Of a stretch of 64,000 nt of DNA, positions 56,089 to 64,000 are shown one piece after another. Numbering within the stretch: position 1 is the first letter of the stretch; each line of letters begins with the position of its first letter. This DNA comes from Polyangium mundeleinium (lineage in GTDB: Bacteria > Myxococcota_A > Polyangia > Polyangiales > Polyangiaceae). The stretch is from NCBI RefSeq assembly GCF_028369105.1, contig NZ_JAQNDO010000001.1, forward strand, positions 4,246,501 through 4,310,500. The letters run 5' to 3'. A program made the position numbers and the translations under genes. The notes beneath the pieces are model-generated. The model had not been told where the DNA came from and did not search any database. It was given only the letters and a program-made list of their open reading frames with translations.

Positions 56089-56329
56089 GCTGAGAATCCT
56101 CCGCGGCAAAGGAGATCCGCGCGACGGCGGGGCGTCAAGGGGCCTGTCTCTCGACGTGTTGTGACGCGCAGCCCTGGATCCAGTGCCAGGACACAATGTC
56201 AGCTTTGCGCGATGCGGCGCGGTTTTCGGCCGTTCGATGCTCTGGCGTGCGCCTGCCGATGCGGATACGGTGGTGCCCTCGTGCGCGGGGGAAAGCCTCG
56301 TGAACGCTCTTGCCAGGAGGTCCTTTTCG

Positions 56330-58078
56330 ATGATGCGAAGACGCTGGCCATGGCTTTTGGCACTCGGCGCCCTCACCGGCGCCTGCACGGGGCTCATTGG
56401 TGAGCCTCTGGACGGGAAGGGGGGCTCGACGCCCACGTCGTTTGTATGCGACACGGAGGCGGTGCCGGAGGCGCTGCCGCTGCGCCGGCTGAGCCACCTG
56501 CAATACCGCAATACGGTCTCGGAGCTGGTGCGCTTCGCGGCGCCCTCCGCGGCCGCGGAGATCCTCGGCGGGGCCGATCCGCTGTTCGCGCAGCTCCCGG
56601 ACGATCGGCGTGTCGGCCCGGATAAACATTATGCCGGCTTCACGCGCCTCGATCAGGCGCTCCAGCAGCAGCACGTGGACGGCGCGTACCGCGTGGGCGG
56701 CGAGATCGGCAAGGCGCTCACGGCCTCGCCCTCGCGGCTCGCGGAGCTCGCGGGCGCCTGCGCGACGGACGCCGACGCGGCGAATGACGACGCCTGCCTC
56801 GACGACATGATCCGCCGCTTCGGCGAGCGCGCCCTGCGCAGGCCCGTGACGGACGAGGACGTGGCCTTTTATCGAGGCCCGGCCGGCGCGGCTCCCTTCG
56901 ACGCGGCCGACTACGCCGACGTCGTCGCGCTCCTCCTGAATGCGCCGCACCTGATGTATTTCGTCGAGCACGGACAGGACGGGAGTGATTCCACAGCGCC
57001 GCTCGACGCGTACGAGCTCGCCTCGCGCCTCTCGTACCATTTCTGGCAGACGCTTCCCGACGAGGCGCTCTTCGCGTCGGCGCGGAGCGGCGCGCTGCTC
57101 ACCGAGGCCGGTTACGAGGCCGAGGTCGAGCGCATCTGGAGCGACCCGCGCACGCACGCGGCCATGGGCGAGCTCTTCGGGCAATGGCTCGACAACACCA
57201 CGCTGGAAGAGCTCGACGCCCGCGTGGGCACGCCGCTCTTCGACGCATTCACCGCGGGGTATACCCCGGGGCCCGATCTGCGCGAGCACATGCTCGCCGA
57301 GGTCACGGACGCGGCGCTTCATTACACGTTCGAGGAGCCGGGCACGTTCCGTGATCTGCTCACGAGCCGCAAATCGTTCGCCCGGACCGAGGATCTCGCG
57401 AGCATCTATCACGTGCCGGTCTGGTCGGGGAGCGGCGAGCCGCCGGAGTTCACCGAGCCGGAGCGCGTCGGGCTCCTGACCCGCGCGGCCTTCCTTTCGA
57501 CGGGCTCGGCGAATACACGCCCCATCATGAAGGGCGTGTTCATCCGCAAGGCGCTGCTCTGCGATGACATCCCGCCGCCGCCGCCGAACGCCGCGGCAAA
57601 CCCGCCGCAGCTCAGCGAGAGCCTGTCCACGCGGCAGGTCGTCGAGGAGCTGACCGGGCAAGGCGCGTGCGCCGGTTGCCACAAGGTCATCATCAACCCG
57701 CTCGGCTTCGCGACCGAGAATTTCGATTCCCTCGGGCGCGTTCGCACCGAGCAGGCGCTCTTCGATCCGGATACGGGCGCCGTCGTGAGTACGGCCACGG
57801 TGGACACGGAGGTCGTGCCGCGCGTGGAGAGCGGCGACGAGCGGGTCGCGAAGAACGCGGCGGATCTGACGAGCCTCATCGCCGCGAGCCCCAAGCCGTA
57901 TGCATGTTTTGCCAGGCAATACTTCCGGTTCACCTTCGGCCGGCTGGAGGACCTCGATCGCGACGCCTGCGCGCTCGAAGACGTCAAGCTCGCCCTCGAC
58001 GAGGGCAAGCCCATGGCGGACGTCCTCCGATCCATCGCGCGGAGCACGGCGTTCCGCATGCGCTCGTTCGTGGATTGA
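56330..58078 (+). CDS. DUF1592/DUF1588-family exported protein with CxxCH motif
   Basis: A 582-residue predicted lipoprotein (LTGACTG) with the DUF1587-DUF1595-DUF1592-DUF1588-DUF1585 series known from planctomycetes and myxobacteria. Visible markers are LRRLSHLQYRNTV, the ELASRLSYHFWQTLPDE helix, and GACAGCHKVINPLGF, here GACAGCHKVIINPLG. The last is a c-type haem-binding CxxCH. AGGAGG 9 bases before 56330 sets the start. It is followed after 37 bases by a DUF1552 gene, the standard partner, and then by a YkgJ-like gene. A redox or surface role is inferred; the biochemical function of the pair is not established. Confidence 0.87.
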   Translation: MMRRRWPWLLALGALTGACTGLIGEPLDGKGGSTPTSFVCDTEAVPEALPLRRLSHLQYRNTVSELVRFAAPSAAAEILGGADPLFAQLPDDRRVGPDKHYAGFTRLDQALQQQHVDGAYRVGGEIGKALTASPSRLAELAGACATDADAANDDACLDDMIRRFGERALRRPVTDEDVAFYRGPAGAAPFDAADYADVVALLLNAPHLMYFVEHGQDGSDSTAPLDAYELASRLSYHFWQTLPDEALFASARSGALLTEAGYEAEVERIWSDPRTHAAMGELFGQWLDNTTLEELDARVGTPLFDAFTAGYTPGPDLREHMLAEVTDAALHYTFEEPGTFRDLLTSRKSFARTEDLASIYHVPVWSGSGEPPEFTEPERVGLLTRAAFLSTGSANTRPIMKGVFIRKALLCDDIPPPPPNAAANPPQLSESLSTRQVVEELTGQGACAGCHKVIINPLGFATENFDSLGRVRTEQALFDPDTGAVVSTATVDTEVVPRVESGDERVAKNAADLTSLIAASPKPYACFARQYFRFTFGRLEDLDRDACALEDVKLALDEGKPMADVLRSIARSTAFRMRSFVD

Positions 58079-58115
58079 TGCTGCGTGAACAACGGCCCGG
58101 AAACTGGAGATTGAC

Positions 58116-59648
58116 ATGGTAAAGAAGCTCAACCGACGCATGTGGCTCCGAGGCGCGGCGGGGTTCACGCTGGCGATCCCCTTCCTCCCCTCCCTCTTCG
58201 GCAAGGACGAGGCGTTCGCCGCCGGTGGACCGAAGCGCTTCGTCGCGCTCGCGACGCAACATGGCGGCGTCTGGCAGCCGCGGATGTACCCGAACGACAC
58301 GACGCTCACGCAATCGACGTCGTATGCCGGTCACGACATCCGGCGCGGCGCGCTTGCGCTCGAAGCTGCGAATGGCGTGGCCTCGCTCTCCCCGGTCCTC
58401 GCGGGCGATTCCTCGAAGCTCACGAGCGCGCTCGTGCAAAAGATGAACGTGCTACGCGGGCTCGACGTCACGTTTTACCTGGCCCACCACCGCGGCGGCC
58501 ACCTCGGCAATTACGCGGACAACGACGGCAACGGCGCGGACGGCCAGGCGATCTGGGAGAAGAAGAAGCAGACCCTCGATCAGATCCTCGCCTGGTCGAG
58601 CAAGTTCTATCCGGATCTCGGCTCGATCCGCGAGCGCTCGATCGTCGTCGGCAGCGGCGGGATGTCCCACGGATGGTCGAACCCCGGCAACCAGACGGGT
58701 ACGATCCAGTCGGTGGCGCCGGAGAACGACTCGCTCGCGCTCTTCAACAAGATCTTCGTGCCCCCGCAGGATCCGACGCAGACGCGCCCGCCGATCGTCG
58801 ACCGCGTGCTCGCGGATTACAAGCGCCTGCGGGACGGGACGCGCCGCCTCTCCTCGAAGGACAAGCAGCGGCTCGACGACCACATGGATCGCGTGAACGA
58901 GCTCGATCGCAAGCTCAACGTGAGCGCGTCCTGCGGCGACATCCAGGCGCCTGCGAGCTCGTCGATCGACGAGTGGGGCTCCTCGTTCTCGGTCGACCCC
59001 GAGGCGCAGAAGCGGTTCTGGCAGCTCATGAACGACGTCATCGTGGCCGCGTTCGCCTGCGATACCTGCCGCATCGTGACGATGAACATCGGCGACCATT
59101 TCTCGAATTACGTCGGCGATTGGCACCAGGACGTGGCACACCAGGCGAACGTGAACGCCGAGAGGCACGAGCTCAACTTCGCGGGGCACCGGCGCTTCTT
59201 CGAGGACGTCTACCTCGACCTCGTCTCCAAGCTCGACGCATTGCAGGACGCGAGCGGCGGCTCCGTGCTGGACCATTCCCTCGTGCAATGGACCCAGGAA
59301 TCGGGCTGCGTCACGCACGACCCCATCGAGATGGCCGTGGTCACGGCCGGCAGCGCCGACGGGTTCTTCTCGACGGGCAACTATTGCGATTATCGCAACC
59401 TGCAAAAACCGGCGAGCAAGGCGGACGGGAACAACCTCGTCGACTCGCACGTCGGGCTGGTCTACAACCAGTGGCTCGGCACCGTGCTACAGTCGATGGG
59501 CCTCGCGCCCTCGGACTATGAGTCGGACGGGTACGGCGGCTACGGGCTCGTGCAGCTCTCGACCGAGGGCTGGTATGGCGGGTACAACAAGTACACGAAC
59601 GCCGAGCTCGGCGTGATGAGCGAGATTCTCCCCTTTCTGAAGGCATGA
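58116..59648 (+). CDS. DUF1552-family Tat-exported protein
   Basis: A 510-residue protein of the DUF1552 family, usually found next to DUF1592 genes. The N-terminus LNRRMWLRGAAGFTLAIPFL has the twin Arg and hydrophobic core of a Tat signal, so it is exported folded, perhaps with a cofactor. The body contains LRGLDVTFYLAHHRGGH, IVVGSGGMSH and the family's DHSLVQWTQESG and DSHVGLVYNQWLGTVLQSMG, with conserved His and Asp that could bind metal. The relation to sulfatase-like folds is only a possibility. The ATG of the next gene overlaps its stop (ATGA). Confidence 0.87.
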   Translation: MVKKLNRRMWLRGAAGFTLAIPFLPSLFGKDEAFAAGGPKRFVALATQHGGVWQPRMYPNDTTLTQSTSYAGHDIRRGALALEAANGVASLSPVLAGDSSKLTSALVQKMNVLRGLDVTFYLAHHRGGHLGNYADNDGNGADGQAIWEKKKQTLDQILAWSSKFYPDLGSIRERSIVVGSGGMSHGWSNPGNQTGTIQSVAPENDSLALFNKIFVPPQDPTQTRPPIVDRVLADYKRLRDGTRRLSSKDKQRLDDHMDRVNELDRKLNVSASCGDIQAPASSSIDEWGSSFSVDPEAQKRFWQLMNDVIVAAFACDTCRIVTMNIGDHFSNYVGDWHQDVAHQANVNAERHELNFAGHRRFFEDVYLDLVSKLDALQDASGGSVLDHSLVQWTQESGCVTHDPIEMAVVTAGSADGFFSTGNYCDYRNLQKPASKADGNNLVDSHVGLVYNQWLGTVLQSMGLAPSDYESDGYGGYGLVQLSTEGWYGGYNKYTNAELGVMSEILPFLKA

Positions 59649-60052
59649 ACGACAAGACGCACCTCCCGCTCGATCCAGAACTCGCCACCGAGCGGGAGGC
59701 GCCCGTCGATCCCGAGACGGGCGAGCCGCTCGATTGCACGCGCTGCGGAGCCTGCTGCGAAGCAGGGCAGGGGAACATCCCCCTGACAGAGGACGACCTC
59801 GTCCTCTGGCGTCGGACGGGCAGGCAGGACCTCGCCGAGCACGTGGACGAGGGCCATTTCGGCATGATGGCGTTCCCCACGACGCACGAAGGGGCCTGTA
59901 TCTACTTCACGCGGCCCGAGGGCCGGAGCATTTGCTCGATTTACGCGGAGCGCGCGAGCACGTGTCGGGAGTTCCAGGCGGGGTCGTGGCAATGCCTCGA
60001 GTTCCGTCGGGACGCGCGGAAGAAGGGCAGGCTCGGGCGCTCGAAGGTGTGA
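59645..60052 (+). CDS. YkgJ-family Cys-cluster protein
   Basis: A 135-residue cytoplasmic protein with the cluster CTRCGACC and further Cys in ACIYF, CSIYAERASTCREF and CLEF, the YkgJ/UPF0153 pattern expected to bind Zn or an Fe-S cluster. It overlaps the DUF1552 stop by 4 bases, so it is translationally coupled to the DUF1592-DUF1552 pair. That makes a metal-handling or maturation role for the exported proteins reasonable, though unproven. Confidence 0.85.
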   Translation: MNDKTHLPLDPELATEREAPVDPETGEPLDCTRCGACCEAGQGNIPLTEDDLVLWRRTGRQDLAEHVDEGHFGMMAFPTTHEGACIYFTRPEGRSICSIYAERASTCREFQAGSWQCLEFRRDARKKGRLGRSKV

Positions 60053-60070
60053 GCACCCTTGACGGCGCGG

Positions 60071-60405
60071 AGCTGGGGCTTTGCCCCAGGCCCCACCAGG
60101 GGTTGTCCACCCCTGGACCCGGACCAGCGCAAGCGCTGGACTCGGGGTCGATGAACTGCGCTCCGCGCAGTTCATCGAACAGCCGCAGGTAAGACCAGGA
60201 GCGACCCTGCCCATCAACGCGGTAGCGCTGCAGGTTCAACCAGCAGCGTGCACGCTGCCCGCTTGAAACCCACCTCCGTGGTCTTGCCACCGGCCCGTTG
60301 GAAGAACTGCGCTGCGCGCAGTTCTTCCACCTTCGGTCCAGGCCGTGCCTGGTCCGGGTCGAGGGGCGGATAGCCCCCGCGGGGTCCGGGGCGGCGCCCC
60401 GGCGG
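60071..60405. repeat. Hairpin-rich composite inverted-repeat element
   Basis: The gap 60053-60522 holds no gene but two mirror-image arms. The left arm contains, in order, hairpins at 60073-60089 (CTGGGGC/GCCCCAG), 60124-60139 (CCAGCGC/GCGCTGG) and 60151-60175 (ATGAACTGCGC/GCGCAGTTCAT). The right arm repeats them in reverse order: 60301-60327 (GAAGAACTGCGC/GCGCAGTTCTTC), 60338-60352 (CCAGGC/GCCTGG) and 60386-60402 (CCGGGGC/GCCCCGG). GACCCGGACCAG at 60117-60128 reappears as its complement near 60349-60360. It resembles a BIME or MITE-like intergenic element and may also end the upstream transcript. Confidence 0.7.
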
Positions 60406-60522
60406 CAACGGCCTGTGAGGAGAGACCCATGCTCCGCTGCGGAAGCCCTTGCCTTGGCCTCCCTGCCGGGGATACGGTCCTTCCCACGCGCGACGTAAAG
60501 CGCTTCACCAGGAACGCGGGTA

Positions 60523-63500
60523 GTGCCCTCCACGTCACCTTTCCCGATCCCCGTTTCTGCCCTCAAGCCTGTCGCTTGTGGCTCGACGCTCTGGCGCAGC
60601 GGCGGCGTCCTGCGCGCCACGATCTTCCTCAAGCTCACGGTCTCGCTCACGCACGAGCGCACGGCCTGGCCGACGACGGCCCTCGACCTCGTCCGCGAGG
60701 AGAAGAACCGCGACAAGAGCCCGGCGTCGAGTGTCCTCGAGGCCCTCGAGACCGCGCCGTATTTGCCTTCGGCGGGGGTCGTCCTCTCCGGCCACGCCTG
60801 CGCCCCCAGTGGCCGGCCCGTCCCCGCGCTCTCTGCGCGCCTTGCGATCTTCCGGGAGCGTGGCCTGCTCGACAAGACCATCCACGTCTTCGGCGACCGC
60901 GCCGCGAATGCGCCCCAGGCGCCTCGGCCCTTCGACCGCATGCCGCTCATCTACGAGCGCGCTGCTCTGACCGACGACAACCCCGTCGGCGTGCCCCCGA
61001 GCGCGCCCACGCTGCCGAACCTCGTGGATCCGCGTGGCCCCACGCGCGCTGCGGGCTTTGGCCCGTACGGGCGTTACTGGCCGCATCGCCGGCGTTTGCT
61101 CGGGAACGTCGACCGGAAGCGGCTCGACGGCGTCGTCGCTGACATCCCCGACGGCTTCGACTTCCGCTGGTTCAACCCGGCGCCGCCCGATCAGCAGATC
61201 GAGTTCTTCCGCGGCGAGGAGTGGATCGTCCTCGACGGCATGCACCCGACCCTGCCGCGTGTGCAGTCGCGGCTGCCGCAGGTCCGCGCCAAGGCGTGTA
61301 CGTTCCTCGTCGGCCCGGGTGGGCCGGGGCAGGGGCGCGTGATCGACCTGGCCGCGGATTTTCTGGTCATCGACGCGGATCGGCTCGTCGCGTCCCTCGT
61401 TTTCCGGGGCAATTTTGCGTTCGACCGGCTGGAGACCGTGCCGCAGCTCCGCGCCTTCGCGGACGTGGAGCTCCCGGGCAACCCGATTCGCTGGCCGGAG
61501 GCGGCTGAGGTGATGCGTGCGCCGGCGCCCGCGCCGGTCGTGCTCGCTGCGCAGACACCGGCTCCGGCGGCGGACATCTTCACGACGCTTCCGGTCCGGG
61601 ACGAGAAATCGGCCTCGCGGGCGGTGCTCCCGTTCCAGCCGCGGCCCCCCGGTGCGCCGACGGTGCTCCCGCCGAACACGCCGCCGCCGCCGCCGCGCCC
61701 GCGTGTCGATGACGACGATGATCCGATGATGCGCACGCGCGCCATCGATCCGGACGAGCCGCCGTCGCGCCCGGCGATGCCCTTCACGAATGCGCTGCCG
61801 GGCGCCGCCGCGCAGGCGCGTGCCGCGCTGGGCATGCCGCCGGCGCCGCCGCCGAGGCCGTTCCGCCGGGACGACGAGGACGCGACCCGCGCGATCGATC
61901 TGGCGGAGCTTGAAGCGAAGCGGACGGCGGCGACGCCGTTCGAGAAGGGTGGAGCCGGGGATCGAGCGCCGGGGAGCGTGCGTCCGCCGCTGCCGGCGAC
62001 CGTGCCAGGGCCACCGCCGATGGTGCAACCACCGCCCTTGCGGGTGCCGACGCCTTCGGGAGGCATGCCTGCGCCGCCCGCGTTCGTGCCTGCGCCGCCC
62101 GCGGTCGTGCCTGCGCCGCCCGCGGTCGTGCCTGCGCCCCTTGGGGTCGTGCCTGCGCCGCCCGCGGTCGTGCCTGCGCCGCCTGCGGTCGTGCCTCCGG
62201 CGCTTGGGGTCGTGCCTCCGGCGCTTGGAGCCGTGCCTGCGGCGCTTGGAGCCGTGCCTCCGGCCCTTGGGGCCGTGCCTCCGGCCCTTGGGGCCGTGCC
62301 TGCGGCGCTTGGGGCCGTGCCTGCGGCGCTTGGGGCCGTGCCTGCGGCGCTTGGGGCCGTGCCTCCGGCGCTTGGGGCCGTGCCTCCGGCGCTTGGGGCC
62401 GTGCCTGCGGCGCTTGGGGCCGTGCCTGCGGCGCTTGGGGCCGTGCCTGCGGCGCTTGGGGCCGTGCCTGCGGCGCTTGGAGTCGTGCCTCCGGCGCCCG
62501 GGGCCGTGCCTGAACCGCCCGCGGCCGCATCCGCGACTCCCGAGGAGACAGGCCTCCGCGCCACCGTGCTCGCGCGCCTCCGCGCCGGCGAGCGCAACCC
62601 GCTCCACGGCCTCTCCGTCGCCGGCGCCGACCTCTCGAACCTCGATCTCAAAGGCGCGAACCTCTCCGGCCACGACCTCGGCGGCGCCAAGCTCTCCGGC
62701 GCGAACCTCGAAGGCGCCCGCCTCTCCGGCACCCGCCTCGTCGACGCCGACCTCGAAGGCGCCGACCTGCGCAGCGCCGACCTCAAAGGCGCCGACCTCT
62801 CCCGCGCCCACCTCGAAAAAGCCCGCTTCGACGGCGCCTCCATCGAGCAAGCCATCTTCGCCTCCGCCCGCGGCAGCAGCGCGAGCTTCGACAACTGCCG
62901 CGGCCGCGCCCCCGTCTTCGCCCGCGGCACCTGGGACGGCGCGAGCTTCCGCGCCCTCGACGCACTCGGCGCCGACTTCACGGGCGCCTCGCTCGAAGCC
63001 GCCGTCTTCGAACGCGCCGTTCTGCCCGAGGTCAAGCTCGTCGACGCCCGCGGCAAAGGCGCAAGCTTCCAGGGCGCCCGCCTCGATCAGGCCCACGCCG
63101 AAGGAGTGGCCCTCACCGACACGAACTTCCACGAGATCGACGCCAAGGGCTCCACCTGGGAGAACGCGGCGCTCGCAGGCTCGTCGTTCGCGTCGGCCCG
63201 CCTCGACAATGCCGTCCTGACGCGCGCCACCTGCGAGGGCGCGAAGTTCCAGCGGGCGAACCTCAAAGGCGCGAACCTCGGCCGCGTGCAGGCCGACCGC
63301 TCGAACCTCGACGGCGCGATCCTCGACGGCGCCGACCTGCGCCAAGCCCGCATGCACGAGGCCCGGTTCGAAGGCGCGAACCTGCAGAACGTGATCGCCG
63401 GCCGCGCCGATCTCTCGCGCTCGCACTTCACCTCGGCCGACCTCACGAACGGGAACTTCCGCGCCGCGCTGCTCGCCGGGTCGAACCTCGCGAAGGCGAA

Positions 63501-63615
63501 GCTCGACGGCGCCGATCTGCGTGACGCGGACCTCCGTCGTTGCACGCTGAGCGGCGCCTCGCGGACCGGCACGAAGCTGATGGGGGCCAACATCCGCGAC
63601 GCCATCGATGAATGA
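60523..63615 (+). CDS. DUF2169-pentapeptide repeat protein (type VI secretion accessory type)
   Basis: A 1,030-residue protein in three parts. Residues 1-335 are a DUF2169 domain (LRATIFLKLTVSLTHERTAW, GYGRYWP-like GFGPYGRYWPHR, WFNPAPPDQQ), a family found beside type VI secretion effectors and thought to help load them. Residues 335-690 are Pro/Ala-rich and include about 21 seven-residue units (PAALGAV). Residues about 690-1030 are pentapeptide repeats (ADLSNLDLKGANLSG) forming a right-handed quadrilateral beta-helix. The start is the GTG at 60523; no ATG fits. The next gene starts 78 bases later. No secretion machinery genes are in the window, so the partner system must lie elsewhere. Confidence 0.85.
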   Translation: MPSTSPFPIPVSALKPVACGSTLWRSGGVLRATIFLKLTVSLTHERTAWPTTALDLVREEKNRDKSPASSVLEALETAPYLPSAGVVLSGHACAPSGRPVPALSARLAIFRERGLLDKTIHVFGDRAANAPQAPRPFDRMPLIYERAALTDDNPVGVPPSAPTLPNLVDPRGPTRAAGFGPYGRYWPHRRRLLGNVDRKRLDGVVADIPDGFDFRWFNPAPPDQQIEFFRGEEWIVLDGMHPTLPRVQSRLPQVRAKACTFLVGPGGPGQGRVIDLAADFLVIDADRLVASLVFRGNFAFDRLETVPQLRAFADVELPGNPIRWPEAAEVMRAPAPAPVVLAAQTPAPAADIFTTLPVRDEKSASRAVLPFQPRPPGAPTVLPPNTPPPPPRPRVDDDDDPMMRTRAIDPDEPPSRPAMPFTNALPGAAAQARAALGMPPAPPPRPFRRDDEDATRAIDLAELEAKRTAATPFEKGGAGDRAPGSVRPPLPATVPGPPPMVQPPPLRVPTPSGGMPAPPAFVPAPPAVVPAPPAVVPAPLGVVPAPPAVVPAPPAVVPPALGVVPPALGAVPAALGAVPPALGAVPPALGAVPAALGAVPAALGAVPAALGAVPPALGAVPPALGAVPAALGAVPAALGAVPAALGAVPAALGVVPPAPGAVPEPPAAASATPEETGLRATVLARLRAGERNPLHGLSVAGADLSNLDLKGANLSGHDLGGAKLSGANLEGARLSGTRLVDADLEGADLRSADLKGADLSRAHLEKARFDGASIEQAIFASARGSSASFDNCRGRAPVFARGTWDGASFRALDALGADFTGASLEAAVFERAVLPEVKLVDARGKGASFQGARLDQAHAEGVALTDTNFHEIDAKGSTWENAALAGSSFASARLDNAVLTRATCEGAKFQRANLKGANLGRVQADRSNLDGAILDGADLRQARMHEARFEGANLQNVIAGRADLSRSHFTSADLTNGNFRAALLAGSNLAKAKLDGADLRDADLRRCTLSGASRTGTKLMGANIRDAIDE
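62068..62520 (+). repeat. 21-bp coding tandem repeat, about 21 units
   Basis: The unit GCGCTTGGGGCCGTGCCTGCG and variants run head to tail inside the DUF2169 gene and encode PxALGAV heptads. Central units are nearly identical, which points to recent expansion. All units keep the frame. Confidence 0.9.
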
Positions 63616-63693
63616 AGTGTTCGGCGAGCCGCCTTCGGCGCCCGTTGCCGAGGATTCGCCCACGGAGAGCAAATCCAGGTACAGTGCTCGGCC

Positions 63694-64000
63694 ATGAGCG
63701 GAGGCCGTGGTGAAGCCCTGAGCGCGAGCGCGTGCCGCGACGAGGCCACGCTCCGCTCCTTCATCGAGACGCGCATCAGCCCCAACGCGTGGCCCATCCA
63801 TTCGCCCGCGCTCCGCCGCCGCATCCTCGAAGAGGGCATCGACCTCGAAGCCGCCCAGCGCTTCACCATGGACCTCGACGCCATGGAGCGTCTGATCCGG
63901 GTGTTCGAGGTGCGCTCATGCCGCGTCGAGCGGCTGCTCCGGATCAACAACGCCTTCCACCGGACGCTGCACAACGACGAGGTGCTGCTGCGTCTGCTGC
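63694..64000 (+). CDS. Hypothetical protein, cut by window end
   Basis: An open plus-strand frame from the ATG at 63694 to the window edge (102 codons). The product begins with a polar stretch and becomes helical and charged: RDEATLRSFIETRISP, PALRRRILEEGIDLEAAQRF, MERLIRVFEVRSCRVERLL. Codon usage and amphipathic helices suggest a real gene. No domain is recognised in this fragment. It probably belongs to the same transcription unit as the DUF2169 gene. Confidence 0.55.
   Translation, partial: MSGGRGEALSASACRDEATLRSFIETRISPNAWPIHSPALRRRILEEGIDLEAAQRFTMDLDAMERLIRVFEVRSCRVERLLRINNAFHRTLHNDEVLLRLL

Noticed and set aside
63608-63697. A 29-codon ORF (ATG at 63608) overlapping the DUF2169 stop.
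   Set aside because: It has no ribosome site of its own and overlaps both neighbours; there is no independent support.
61191-63801. Very long minus-strand open frames opposite the DUF2169-pentapeptide gene.
   Set aside because: They mirror the high-GC plus-strand gene and its 21-bp repeat, show low-complexity Arg/His/Gly content and no start signal.

Overview
The window is about 64 kb of very GC-rich DNA. It reads as chromosome from a myxobacterium of the Polyangium/Sorangium type. Evidence for this is the abundance of Cys-rich or Gly-rich surface lipoproteins, two proteins ending in a MYXO-CTERM-like tail, large Ser/Thr-kinase/ATPase fusions, an FHA/sigma-54 activator, DUF1592/DUF1552 genes and proteins built on PHPATV-type repeats. 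I saw no rRNA, tRNA or CRISPR array, and no complete insertion sequence.

Layout. 1-10.6 kb: a cut lipoprotein gene, a gluzincin-like peptidase, an MFS transporter, a TPR-CHAT protein with a MYXO-CTERM-like tail, a 21-bp minisatellite, and two divergent beta-propeller surface proteins. 10.8-13.7 kb: a PBP2-like gene translationally coupled to a RodA-like gene; all three transpeptidase motifs of the PBP2 are lost. 13.9-17.3 kb: a GST, a wrecked IS91-type transposase, two toxin-like genes (one Cys/His, one deaminase) behind PHPATV repeats, and a small lipoprotein. 17.6-30.1 kb: a 1,625-aa pseudokinase-ATPase-GAF-STAS protein, a Stig1/PQQ-propeller lipoprotein, a decayed four-helix-bundle gene, and an active-looking kinase-ATPase divergent from an FHA/sigma-54 activator. 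30.2-34.9 kb: a secreted trypsin and a free-standing copy of its C-terminal Cys domain, a VOC protein, a macrolide-kinase-like gene and a lipoprotein. 35.1-37.5 kb: a membrane-anchored GTPase and its adjacent membrane partner.

37.5-45.4 kb is a co-oriented minus-strand run: hybrid histidine kinase, DegP-like protease, Ser/Thr kinase, TPR membrane protein, Gly-rich parallel-helix lipoprotein. 45.6-53.2 kb is an alpha-glucan/trehalose operon, glgX-treY-treZ, with a PIN-domain gene overlapping its end; treY has a one-base frameshift near its 3' end. 53.3-60.1 kb holds a conserved small protein, two lipoproteins and a DUF1592-DUF1552-YkgJ operon. 60.1-60.5 kb is a hairpin-rich inverted-repeat element. 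60.5-64 kb holds a DUF2169-pentapeptide protein of the type VI secretion accessory kind with a 21-bp coding repeat, and a gene cut by the window end.

How it fits together. The trehalose genes debranch glycogen and convert the linear glucan to trehalose, a stress solute. The kinases, FHA activator and STAS protein are signalling proteins. Much of the rest is cell-surface or secreted material. The parts most likely to hold undescribed biology are the degenerate PBP2 beside a normal-looking RodA, the PHPATV-repeat toxin pair, the trypsin with a free copy of its accessory domain, the GTPase/partner pair, and the pseudokinase-STAS protein.
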